From assembly GCF_008831285.2 (NCBI RefSeq), contig NC_045151.1, positions 1,111,544-1,175,543 on the forward strand: a stretch of DNA of 64,000 nt. The letters run 5' to 3'. Shown piece after piece: positions 1 to 11,025 of this stretch (its first letter is position 1; every line of letters starts with the position of its first letter). A program made the position numbers and the translations under genes. A model generated the notes under the pieces. That model was not told the DNA's origin. It did not search any database and saw only the letters and a program-made list of their open reading frames with translations. Source of the stretch: Nymphaea colorata. Its lineage: Eukaryota > Streptophyta > Magnoliopsida > Nymphaeales > Nymphaeaceae.

Positions 1-1390
1 TACAAGTACTCGAGGGAGAACGGTGGAAACGATGTGAAAAGGAAAAAAAAAAACATGAAAGATGGTCCAGATTCAAACCAGTGGATGCACTGCGAGGCTT
101 CTGAGAGACTTTTCTTATACACAGGAAACTTTTGTTGTACGCGAGGAACCCCAAGAGTTTTCTGCTGGCGAGCGACTAAAGAGTAAAGAGCGAAAATGCA
201 ACACCGAGGGCAGCAAGTCAACATCCAAAAGTAGTTCATCATTAAAATACTTCATGCTTAGCAAAGATCAAGCTTGAGGCTTCCAATAAAAGAGGATCTC
301 CAAATGATCTTCCTTGTAAATAGATCCAAAACAAATTGAAAGAATGAGGCAGATGGATTTGCCTTAATATGTGATGATCTTTGAAATTACTTTCTTATAC
401 CGCTTAAATACGTGAGCTAGAAATCCCCCAGTTCCATGTTACTGTTTTCAACATTTTTCAGTTCCTTGTAGTTCATGCTAACTTTAATTGCTCAAGTTGT
501 TGGTTGGAGGCTTGCGCCATCGAGAACCATCTATTCTCGGAAATTTGATCATGCCTGACTTATTCCACGATGCCGGCAGGTCCATTTTCATCCAAGACAA
601 GGTCACCTTGGATCATAATTATCGGAAATCACATTTCCTTTTTTCAGTCCTCGCTTTAAATCACTTGAATTACATCAATGATTACTAATATTATATTTTT
701 CAAACACTTGCTTTAACTTCCGATGAACATATTCAGGTTTCTTAGTCAAAAACTTATTGAGAAGCTTGGAGCTGAGATGCCAAAAGAAATGTGCCTTTGT
801 GCATGCCCTTTTTAAATATATAAATTACAGTTAGCAGCTAGGATTCACATACTACGGCAAGTTGTTTAACTCCCTGCTGAGAATAAGAGCACAGGCGACT
901 GAGGAATGAAGCCGGACAATCTATTTACTTAGTGCGCCGTTGATTAAGTGCAATATTTAGGAACATTTTTGCTCAAGTATCCTTTTTCTTTTCCAGTAAC
1001 TAGCAGGATAGAAAACATTCTCCACATTTGAAAGAGTCCATGTATTGGTTGATTCAGCTAAACAGTTAACAGCTAAGGAGAAATTATACAATCTCTACAT
1101 AACGTCGCCTGCCCACAGAAGAAACCTAACTTCACTGTAACATAAGTTAATTGGTAATCGGAAGAAAAAGAAACATGGGATTGCAAAGCAACATCTGGCC
1201 CACCACAAACATATCAATGGAAGAGGACTTAAAAGGATTCAAAAATATGGAAGAACTAGCCGATACCGTATAACCCTGAACCTAAACATGGTCAAGAGCA
1301 CTCAAGGTGGAACCAGAATAGCTTGTGGACAGTACTGAAATTAAAAAAGTAGCAGCAAAAATCATGAGAGAAAACTGGATAAAACAGAAA
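1..1390. other. Intergenic, no gene recognised
   Basis: No open frame here resembles a known family. A 71-codon plus-strand frame (62-277) and a 66-codon frame (488-688) are open, but they lack detectable motifs and have no convincing splice partners. The left part could be the tail of a gene lying outside the window. The right part, roughly 1000-1390, is probably the 3' flank and UTR of the minus-strand hAT-derived gene. Confidence 0.4.
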
Positions 1391-3382
1391 CTAACAATTT
1401 GAATATAACGAGTCAGAAGTACCATCCAATTTGTCTTGCAACCAGTCTTGCGCACACATCAAAGCCTGCAGCGTTTGTAGATCTAGAGAACTGCGATATG
1501 TATCCAGCATTTTACTTCCAGTATTGAATGTTGAGTCCAGTGCCACTGTTGAAACTGGAATCCCCAGAATATCACGGGCCATCCTAGACAAAATAGGAAA
1601 CCTGGGCGTGTTAACTTTCCACCAATTTAAAATGTCAAACTCCACGTTACGTGGGAATACAGCTTCTTCTAGATATTGGTCCAAATCTGTTTTTGAGCGC
1701 TGGTTTTGAGTGGTTTCAGAAAGGTATTCATCAAATCCTCTCAACATATCTTTTGGATCGTTTGAGATGTTCATTGACAAGGTGACATTTGAATCACTTC
1801 CACCTCCCACCCGCCTGTTGTAATCTTGGGAAGGCAGAGTTGAATTGCAACCGGTTGCATATTCATTATAAAGACCGATGATTCCATCAAAAGTAGCCTT
1901 AATATGGTCAGCAGCATTCACACCATAGATTTGTGGATAGTAATACTCTACCAGCTTCATCTTGAACCGCGGATCTAAGACGACAGCAACTGCCAATATT
2001 AAGCTGCAAGTCTTCCAGTATGCGTCAAAATTTTCTCTCATCTTCAAGGCCACAGACCGAACAAACGCATCTCCACTTCTACACCATTCATTCAGCTGAA
2101 ACTTGATGCCACAAATCGAAGGGAAGTAAAGGTTCGAGGTTGGAGATTTTGTTGGTGAAAAAACATTAGACATTTCAACAAAGGGCTTCAGGATATTGGT
2201 GAGATGACTTGCCATTTCCCACTCTCTAGGAGCTGGTGCCAATATGTAGCCAGGATCAAGCTTTTGCAAACGTACCAATGCTTCCTTATATTCTAATGCA
2301 TCCTCGATCATGAGATAAGTGGAGCTCCACTGACTTGGAATATCAAGGCATAAGCTCGTTTGGCTATGGATTCGAGATTGATGAACAGCCTCATTAAACT
2401 TTTGTTCCCTTGCCTGTGAACTCTTGATATACTTGACAGTCTCCCGAATCTTATGAATCACCTCTTGTGCTGCTTCCAGACTATCATGGACAACGACATT
2501 GACAGCGTGGGCAGCACATCGCATGTGAAATGGCTGGCTCTCACTCACCAGCATCCTCTTCTGGAAGAGGGACTCCCTGATTCTGGCAACAAGATTTTCA
2601 CTCGTAAATGAACTGTCTAATGTCATCGCAAACACCTTATGATAAACGTTCCACTCCATCAGGCATGACTCAAGAATTTCAAAGAGTGCTTCGTCAGTGT
2701 GAGGTGATCCTATCATCACAAAATTTAGAATCTTCCTGTGCAACAGCCACTCATCATCAATGTAATGTGCTATCAAACACAGATACGCAACATTTTCGCA
2801 AGAAGTCCACAGTTCAGTAGTGAGGCTGACTCTACCAGAAAGATTTGTCAAGGTTCCTTTAAGTTTCTCATTCTCTTTCTCATATATCGCCAGGCAGTCG
2901 GCCTTAACGGTTTCGAGCGACACCATGCTGAACGCTGGCTGAAGATTGTTGACAAACGTTCTGAACCCAATGTGCTCCACGATAGAGAACGGGTAACCAT
3001 GCAGGATGATCATGTTTGCAAGATCAAGGCGACTCCTTTCGGGGCTGAACTTGAAGTTGCTAACAGTGACAGTCCTCTCCTTTCTTTTCCTGCCTACTGA
3101 AAGTATCTGCGGAGTCCCATCGGGATTGGGTCTTCTGGGGCACCTCTCTAGATGCTTTTTCAAATGTGATGTACCACTGCTAGTTCCTCCCACAAACTCC
3201 CTCTTGCAAAGCTTGCACAAGGCCATGTCTTTCCCATTCTTCTTGATTCTTTCGAAGTCATTCCACACTGCAGACCTCAACCTGCTCGGCCTCTTCCGAG
3301 ATATGGATTTGGACATCTGCACCATATCGCTGTCATTTTCTTCACTTGGACTCCGGGTGGGAGTGGTGGGGATGATGGACAT
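1391..3382 (-). CDS. hAT-transposase-derived BED zinc-finger protein (RICESLEEPER/DAYSLEEPER-like)
   Basis: A single uninterrupted 663-codon frame. An N-terminal BED zinc finger (about residues 35-85) shows W40, C56-x2-C59 and H73-x3-H77 with C81. The hAT RNase-H-like core follows, with the RCAAH insertion-domain motif at 288-292 and QWSSTY at 351-356. The C-terminal hAT dimerisation domain (about 565-652) has the YLEEAVFPR...FDILNWWK signature. Members of this plant family are domesticated transposases that act as DNA-binding nuclear regulators. Here the first catalytic Asp, normally in a TTDLWTS-like motif, is Glu190 (TTELWTS). The catalytic Glu of the VASESAFS-like motif is Asp616 (VALDSTF). 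The middle Asp (D256) is kept. No terminal inverted repeats were seen around it, and a spliced 5' UTR lies upstream, both of which favour a host gene over a transposon. Function in this species is inferred from family only. Confidence 0.9.
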   Translation of the reverse strand: MSIIPTTPTRSPSEENDSDMVQMSKSISRKRPSRLRSAVWNDFERIKKNGKDMALCKLCKREFVGGTSSGTSHLKKHLERCPRRPNPDGTPQILSVGRKRKERTVTVSNFKFSPERSRLDLANMIILHGYPFSIVEHIGFRTFVNNLQPAFSMVSLETVKADCLAIYEKENEKLKGTLTNLSGRVSLTTELWTSCENVAYLCLIAHYIDDEWLLHRKILNFVMIGSPHTDEALFEILESCLMEWNVYHKVFAMTLDSSFTSENLVARIRESLFQKRMLVSESQPFHMRCAAHAVNVVVHDSLEAAQEVIHKIRETVKYIKSSQAREQKFNEAVHQSRIHSQTSLCLDIPSQWSSTYLMIEDALEYKEALVRLQKLDPGYILAPAPREWEMASHLTNILKPFVEMSNVFSPTKSPTSNLYFPSICGIKFQLNEWCRSGDAFVRSVALKMRENFDAYWKTCSLILAVAVVLDPRFKMKLVEYYYPQIYGVNAADHIKATFDGIIGLYNEYATGCNSTLPSQDYNRRVGGGSDSNVTLSMNISNDPKDMLRGFDEYLSETTQNQRSKTDLDQYLEEAVFPRNVEFDILNWWKVNTPRFPILSRMARDILGIPVSTVALDSTFNTGSKMLDTYRSSLDLQTLQALMCAQDWLQDKLDGTSDSLYSNC

Positions 3383-3407
3383 GGTGCATATGATATATTG
3401 CTAAAGA

Positions 3408-4700
3408 TCTGCACAATGCCAAAGTTGGAACCAAATTTAACAAACAACATGGCACTAATAAAAATTGACAGTAGCACTTTAGCTAACAAAGACACACCAT
3501 CTACACACTTGCCCAGTGGAGTTCGCACAGCCCAACGCAGACCATACAGAATTCATTCATTCAGCAGAGAATTAAGGCCAATTATTCAAGTTGGTAGTTC
3601 AAATTTTGAACTAATATGATCAAATCCAACAATCTGCACATGAAGTGCGCATTGGAATAGCACAAAAAAAAAAAAAATTGGTTTCAAGTTCTGGACCATT
3701 AGGAAGCAGACCTTTCAACACCTGCAGGGAAAAAGGCTGAGGAATGCCCACAAAGCTCTGCTCCAACACATTCACAGCCCAAGCTGGAAGCAGGGAAGGC
3801 GGGCCTGAATGTCCGGATACATACACAAGTCGACCCGATCCGTTACCTGCGAAGGACTGGATCAGGTTAGGGCACAGATCCCATTTAGCCTGGCGTTCGC
3901 AAAACGCAGGGTCTGACTCCGAATCCAACCCGGCAAGGGAAGGGGGAAATCAGGCCTCTTCCAGGCAAGCCACCCAAATGAGAAAAAACGATGGATCCGA
4001 ACCTAAGCAATGACCCGCTCATATCCCCACCACTGTCCATCCCACTCAAAGAGAAGAGAACCATGAAAAACCAGAACGGATTTCCTCACCTTTCATTTAC
4101 GATCCGAGATTCAGAACGTGCACACAGAGAAGACACGGAGACCAAACAACAAAAGTACCAAGCGCATCAATTAAAGAGGGAAACGAAGTTTCAGCAGGAC
4201 TCTGAAAGAAGAAATCAAGTGTTTTTTTTTCTCAATCCTTTTGGGGGGGCGAGGTGGGGCAGAATCCTGCAACAAGCACGACCAAAATGCCCAATTTTCT
4301 TGCGAAATTGAGCACCACGAAGCAAAAGAACAAACACCCATCTCGCAGAACCACCGAACGTCAACAACACGGCCGGAAGAAACAGGAAAGGCGAAGAGAT
4401 AGAGAGGGAGAAGGGTGGGGAAGAGGGGAGGGGAGGGAAAGAGGCTAAGACAAACGGATTCCCGACCGTCTGTTGGGGAATTTAGACATGGGGAAAAGGA
4501 AGGAGCTTCCGAAAAAGAAGGGGAGGGGGTTGCTTACAGTGTCGCCGGAATCAGTGCCTGGGTCGCCGGAGCAGACGGGTCTGGGTCTCTCTCTCTCTGA
4601 TGTGTGACGGCCTTGGAGCGGTGGTGGATCGAGAAAAGGGTTAGGGTTTCGGGCGGAACCCGAAACAAAAAGGGCGCTCCAGAAAAAGTTGCTGCTCCTA
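3408..4700 (-). other. 5' UTR region with probable leader intron of the hAT-derived gene
   Basis: On the minus strand, a GC-richer leader ends at a consensus donor (exon end 4538, then GTAAGC). A good acceptor (TTGTGCAG, exon resuming at 3408) lies 26 bases before the ATG at 3382. This suggests a leader intron of about 1.1 kb (3409-4537). Further small leader exons between the two cannot be excluded. The plus-strand frames in this stretch have no recognisable content. Confidence 0.5.
4638..4649 (-). promoter_or_regulatory. Telo-box (AAACCCTAACCC)
   Basis: A single telomere-repeat-like box, AAACCCTAACCC on the minus strand, lies in the leader of the hAT-derived gene. Telo-boxes are common near transcription starts of plant housekeeping genes. 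It is one copy, so it is not interstitial telomere DNA. Confidence 0.4.
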
Positions 4701-6987
4701 TTTCCATTTCCTCCCCATGTTTGGAGATAATTCCCGAAACATGCCTCTTCTCGAACGGCTAGTTATAAATGAGTCCCATAAATGAGTCGAGTTCGAGTGA
4801 TGCAAGCCCCACTCGTTTAAACTTAACTCAGCTCATGTGTTCCTCGTTTGTTAATTTTCATGAGAATGTCAGTAATTTTAATGAATTTTAACACTTTTTT
4901 ATAGTTTTTAATTTCATTTAAAAGAATAGTAATCAAATGACACCAGTTTAAATGAGTTGGGCTTCAGTTTGGACTCGGTTTAGCCAGACTAGATCGAGCT
5001 CACCTCATCAAACTCAAGTCGAGCTGAAACCGAGCATTGTGGACAAAAAAGATTATCTATAAGATGTGTAATGACCAAAATACCCATACTATGAAGAATC
5101 ATGAGACTCCCATCAGTTAACTTGAGTGCAATGCATCCACCCTTTGCAGTTTAATTTAAAAGAATTTAATTTAAAAGGATAGTATCTATGACATTCAAAC
5201 AGATCCCTACCAACTATGCTATGTTCGATGGAGCATTTTTTATGACTATGTCCAACAAAAAGAAACACAAAATTCTATGGTGGTTTAATCAAAGAAAAGA
5301 AATTATATTTGTCAATAAACACACACAAAAAATTGCTTCATACATTTTTTGGTAATGCTTAACACATTTATGCTATAAAATATATAGGGTAAAAAAATTA
5401 TTTAGATTTTGGGATCCAAACTACGGCGTTAAAAGTCGAGACGCTGTAAGAATATATTCACAAAAGGAAGTACCGTATTCATGTAATGTAAAAAAAAACA
5501 CAACTCTTTCACAAGTACTAGCAGTATCTTTTTTGAAAAAAATAAAAATAAAATAAAGCTAGGGGTTGAACACCAAAGTTTGACTCAATAAAGAAAGTTG
5601 TGACAAGAAAAAGGGGAAGATTAAGGCTTGTTTGGTAATAGTAGCACATTGTTATTGTTCTATAAATTTAGCCAAAGAATGAAATAGATTTATGATCTAC
5701 ACGGTATATTTCATGAATCTGTCTCAATTTTTGAGGTAGGATTTAAGAAAGATCAATCAAAACTAACCCCTCTCTCTCTCCTATTCAAAAGAGACCAATT
5801 AATGGGTAGAAACTTCACTTGATTTGAATCAGGCTATAAAATACTATACTAATGGAGGCAAATCTTGTTTCACCATACATAAATCTACAACTATTATATC
5901 ATGTAGACGAAGGAGCGGAGCTAGGATTTTTTTATGGTAGAGACCAAATTATAGTATCAAAATTTTAACATAGACTAAAATACAAATTTTCACATTTTTA
6001 TATTGATTAAACTAAAAATTTTAAAAGTTTACATATAAATGTTTTTTTTTTTTAAATATGAGGGAAATGCCAAGGTCCTGCCGGCCTCCCCTGCCTCGGC
6101 CCCATTGGCATCCCAAAAGATAAGTACAAAAATCATACACGGCCATAGGAAGAACATAAGATGGTAAAGAATGAACGGACATGATTTATGAATCAACGCC
6201 TACTCAGAGGAGAGAAGAGGGGGCTCGAACAGACCATAGACAACGCAATGGATCCTTTCTCTGACCAGCCTGCCACGTTCAAGGTAGGTTAGGTGTGCTA
6301 CGTACGTCATATTGGTGCACATATTTTTCGTGCGCTAATATGACTAATGATAATGGAAAAAAAAAAAAGAAGCTTTTGGTGAGGATAAAAAAGGAAATAA
6401 AAAATATGAAAAGACATTATTTTTATATAATTACCAAAACGCCTTCATTTTCTTTTGGTGTATATGGGTTGCGTGCACCAAACGGCGCACACTCAAGTTA
6501 CTTTTAGGCGTCGGTGGTTGCGGATTTTTCGCTTACAGTATCAAAGGGGGAGACTTCTTGAAAAGAAAAAAAAAAAAAAAAAAGGGAAGCTGAAAACCTA
6601 TTGCTTGCAACTTCAAATTAATTAACGCATCTATATAAATGGTGATCTTTCAAATTCATTCCAAACTTATTATTGGCAGTCTGCAAACCAGAAAAATACG
6701 GACCGGTCTTGATTCAGTTTCTAATTTTTAAAATGGGAAAGAAAAGAAGCATAAGAAGTCTTTCCTGAAAATTAGAATGTCTGCAGAATTAAAAAACTTT
6801 GGGATCCAATATAATCAAATCATATATAAAAGAGAGTTGTTCCTGAAAAAGTAGTTAAATAGAGTACTCACTGTGAGTAAATGCACAGAAAAAAAGAAAA
6901 GAAAAGAAAGAATTGTCATTTCTTCCATTGCGGATTAGAAAGCCCATCCGTGGGAGACCAACTTTATCCGGCCTCAAAGGTAAACAC

Positions 6988-7183
6988 TGGTTATGTGCAC
7001 ACCTGTGTAAACAATAAAAATTGTGTCCATAGAAATGTAATGACCAAAATGCCCCTGATTAAGTACAAAGTGAAACTTTTTATAAGGATATTAAATGTCT
7101 AAAAAGGTACATTTCTTTACAAAAATTTTTTAAGTACCCCAACCCCCCTTTCTTTTTTCATCGATGCCACCTGGTGCACCTAT
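6988..7183. mobile_element. MITE-like repeat, GGTTATGTGCACAC family
   Basis: It begins TGGTTATGTGCACACCTG and ends with the roughly inverse CACCTGGTGCACCTATA. A related copy is at 45077-45372, with the same start and end and the same CTCTTTTTT-like interior. Partial relatives occur near 6290, 7612, 8880 and 15215. No clear target duplication was found, so the superfamily is unassigned. Confidence 0.4.
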
Positions 7184-10100
7184 ATTAAGATGCTACTAGG
7201 CAACAATAAAGTTACATTTGATAGTCTTTTGCATAAAAAAAGTGTGTTTTGCAAGATTCAAGCTCAATAAAATTCATGCTACATCTTAAAAACCATGTAT
7301 TTATGATTAGATTAGGGGTAGGTGTGTGTTTTATGATCTTAAATCCTTGAATTTGATATTCTAAGATCTCAAATTAGATTTGTTGAAACAAACACAACTT
7401 AACTGCTCGGAGGAATGCCCACATTAATTGTCCTTTAAGAGCAGACCATACCAAATGCTTTATGTGGCAATGATTTGTTGCGTTAATCCGTGAAAATTGT
7501 TGCTGTTTAAAATAGAAAAAAGCTAGCACCTTCCACACAATTCATATTGAAATCCCCAAAACATATATGAAGGTCCATTGTAGAAGGTGTAGGATACATC
7601 AGACACATCAAAGCCGGTTATATGCGTCATACTGATGCACAAAAGTATAGTCAATGACACAAGTACTTTTTGTTCACACAAAAACAACAAGTTTTTTTTA
7701 AAGATAAAAAAATAAAAATAAAAAAATAAAATGACTACAAATGACATGTTTTTTTTTTTAAATTACAAAAAACATTTTCCAACTCAATTGGTGATGTGGC
7801 GAGCAGTACCCACACCTCCACCGGCACCCGAGGTGACTCGGGTGGTCACAGTTCACCCATGTGACTTTAGGTCATAGTTTGTGTCTGATGCACACACATC
7901 ACGTACAAATAATTTTTTTGTAAAGTTTTATTGCTTTTTTAAATGATTTTTACGTTATTTTTAACATTTTGATAGTTTATGTGTTTGATATTGCTGCGAA
8001 ATGATCGGTTTGCGTAATGACATGGCATATCAGTTGATATGCATGATCTCTCGTATAGGCTTTTATTTTCTAATTTTTAGATTTTTAATTGGAAAAGTAA
8101 CTTAAATATTTTAAATTAATTCCTAAAATAAAAAGTAATAAACCCATATCGCCGGTGCATCGCATTGACAAAGGAATGAGAAAACGTTTAGTAAACATTA
8201 CAAAAAAGTTAAAGTGAAAAAAAAAAATCTAAGTAAGCATAAAAAAAAAAGTAAAAAAAAAGGTTTGAGTTGTGGTCAATATAAAACATAAACACAAATA
8301 TGGTTGAGCTGAGCCCCTACATTAGCTTATCAAAAAGGGTTTTGTGAAGGAAATGTTTTAAGTAACCGCTGTTTAACTTTTTGAAATTAACTTTTAAATA
8401 TAATGGATCCAAGAACTGAGCTATATGTCAACTATACATATAGAAAAAGTTATATATACAAGACAAAAAGCCTTTCAAATGTTTTTTGGTTGGGTGAATG
8501 GACCGAGTATACTTTTTGGGCTAAGAGCCAAAGCCCACAACCTCCTTTATTTGATTTGAGAAGTGCCCAAGGTTACGTCATTACCTAGTTTAGAATCTTA
8601 AATCATCAACAGGTGCCACTTAATATATTGATTCCACCCCATTAGTGTATGAGGATGCCAACTATTTCATATTTTTTATTTTTTGATGTTGTTTTTTACT
8701 TTTGAAATTATTTTTGTGAATATTACATACTTAATCTTTTTTTATCCTAATGCTTATGCATAATTATGGGTCGTCGTGATACACGTTGTTTCATGAGATT
8801 AACACATCGCCCACATCAATGCACTTAACAACATTTCATGAAACCCTAAAAGTTTTCATCACTAACTCATTGTATAGAGTGCATAAAATTTCGTGCGCCA
8901 ATATGGTTAATGACAAAAGCACATTTCATTTACATGAAAAAAATAAGTTTTTGGTAAGATAAAAATGAAAAAAAAAAATCAAATGACTACAAAGGACACA
9001 CTTTTTTTTTTGGATTAAGTTAATTGTTCCAATTAGCAACAAATTCAAGTTCAAAATAAGACTGTTGGCCTCACACTCACACGGAAGTGTTTCTGTGTGT
9101 GGCTTTGCGGTAAAGACTTACAACGACAGTCTTACATCCTTATCTATGTTATATATGTCTTTTGAATTAATCTTGGCTGTACCTTTTTTAGTTCAGACCA
9201 GAACTCGTTATGTAGCACGTTGTATAAAATATTTGAGTTAGTTTGAGTTGGGTCATTACGGTTGCTATCAGATCTATTCACACACACACACACACAAAGG
9301 ACGCTAGATTATAACATGCACCCGCATTAACTAATTCGTCTCAGTAAGAGCAGTTGGCCCTAGATTGAAGTTTTTAAGTAATTATCTTCCTAAGAGCTAG
9401 CAGCTTACTTTGAAGTTGAATTAAATTACTATTCTTTTAAAAGTTTGAATAGTTGAATTCATGTGCAAATTGTCTTCATCTTTACCTTTGTTTTCTAGCG
9501 AGTGGGGGAGATCCCCTGGCCGGCTGAAGGCCGATCGCCCACCCAACCCCTCCTACTTATAGGATATAGTATCTGCTTTTGGTATCTTGGCATGTCGTCC
9601 CTATTGCGCTTCAACTTTTTCGTTGGTAGCCTCCTTCTTGTAGCAACACAAAAAGTTGACACAATGGGAATTCGACAAAAGTTATAATTTACTCTACAAA
9701 TTAAGCTTCAAAAATATTGAGCACCAGTCTTCCTGCTACCATTGAGGCTCTTTTTTCAAATGATAGTAACTAAGAAGAACAGGTTAGCAAATTGGCGGGC
9801 TGGAGTTAAACATGAATTAATGGAAGTGCGCACGAGGCCTGGAATGGAGACCAGAGATCATAGAAATGGTCCATGTTCGGATCGGAACTCTAGACATTCT
9901 GATCGATGGACCTTTGATTCTAATAGGTTCTCTGTGAGCCTTCACCTGTTTGCAGCAAGCAATTAAGGATGTAAATGGATTGGATTTGGATTGAAGATTT
10001 GACCGAACAGCTCCAAAAAAGATGGACATGAAAAAAAAAAAATTAACAGCTGATTAAGAAATTGGAACAGGTTTGGATTTAAGAAATGGCAGCATATATA

Positions 10101-10185
10101 TTTAAATTGGTTTTGAATAGGTATGACGATCTAATTTGAACTTAGATTCAAATTTTGATAAATTACATATGATAAAAGCTATATC

Positions 10186-10384
10186 TAGGGGCGGAGCCAA
10201 GGGGGGCTGGTAGGGGCCTTGGCTGCCATCAGTTTGAAAAAAAAAATCAATTTTTTTTATGCAAATTTCAAAAGTTTTAGTTTAATATATATAAAAGTTA
10301 TTAAAATTTTATTTCGTCTCATGTTAAAATTTTGAAACTATAGTTTAACCTCTGCAATAAAAAAAATTCCAGACTCCATTTCTG
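10186..10384. mobile_element. hAT-type MITE, GGCGGAGCC family, degenerate copy
   Basis: It opens TAGGGGCGGAGCCAAGG and closes near CAGACTCCATTTCTG, an imperfect inverse. The interior (ATTTTGAAACTATA near the right end) matches the better-preserved copies at 48686-48875 and 50356-50546. No target duplication is visible. Confidence 0.45.
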
Positions 10385-11025
10385 GCATGGTATTGGCATT
10401 AGTAGTGCTGAGAAAGACCGCAGTAAAACCACTAAAGCATAGATGCAAGGTTTGTCTCTGCCAAAGTTTTTGAGCATAGTAGGCAAATTCGCCAATCCGA
10501 AGTTATAAGTCACGAGTTAGAGATTAACAAACAAGTTTGGATGTTCTTTTTAATCATATGTTGTTGAATACTGAAGTGTCATTTTTTGAATTGTGAAATG
10601 TCACAAACTTTACTAAATAGACACAAATACTCATATTACATGTTATTTAATTTTAGTTGATGAAAAGAATCAGACATGAAATCCAGACACAAACTTATCT
10701 TCTTCATCTATTTATAAAAAAATACAAGACAAAAAGTATAACCCAACTCAGCAATCTTCTGTGGATCCGTGTCTGAGTTACGGTTCGCAAACTATACTGC
10801 AGGGTCATAACTTACACAGATATGAGATAACATTGCATTTCTCCAAAATAATCAATAACCAATTGAACAATGAGCAAACGATTGCGAGGAATGAACCTGC
10901 ACTCTCTCTCATTTCTCTGTAGTTGGGGAGAAGTTACATGCACCACTAATCAACCAATATAAATCATGAAACAAGTGATCAATGCCAAAAGGAACCAACT
11001 AGTTTCAGGCAAGCTTGGATGATCT

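Larger units (their letters stand above)
4701..11025. other. Intergenic, MITE-rich
   Basis: No gene was recognised. The stretch holds a CTCGAG/GAGCTC-rich remnant (about 4760-5045), a degenerate GGCGGAGCC-family copy (about 5910-6110), several copies of the family starting GGTTATRTGCRC (near 6290, 6988, 7612 and 8880), many homopolymer A/T runs, a short CA run near 9279 and another GGCGGAGCC-family copy at about 10186. Small open frames in between are shadows or chance. Confidence 0.5.

Noticed and set aside
62-277. 71-codon frame as a gene
   Set aside because: No motif, no splice context and no family resemblance; may be chance or the edge of something outside the window.
4638-4649. Interstitial telomere sequence
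   Set aside because: Only about one and a half telomere units; better read as a telo-box in a leader.
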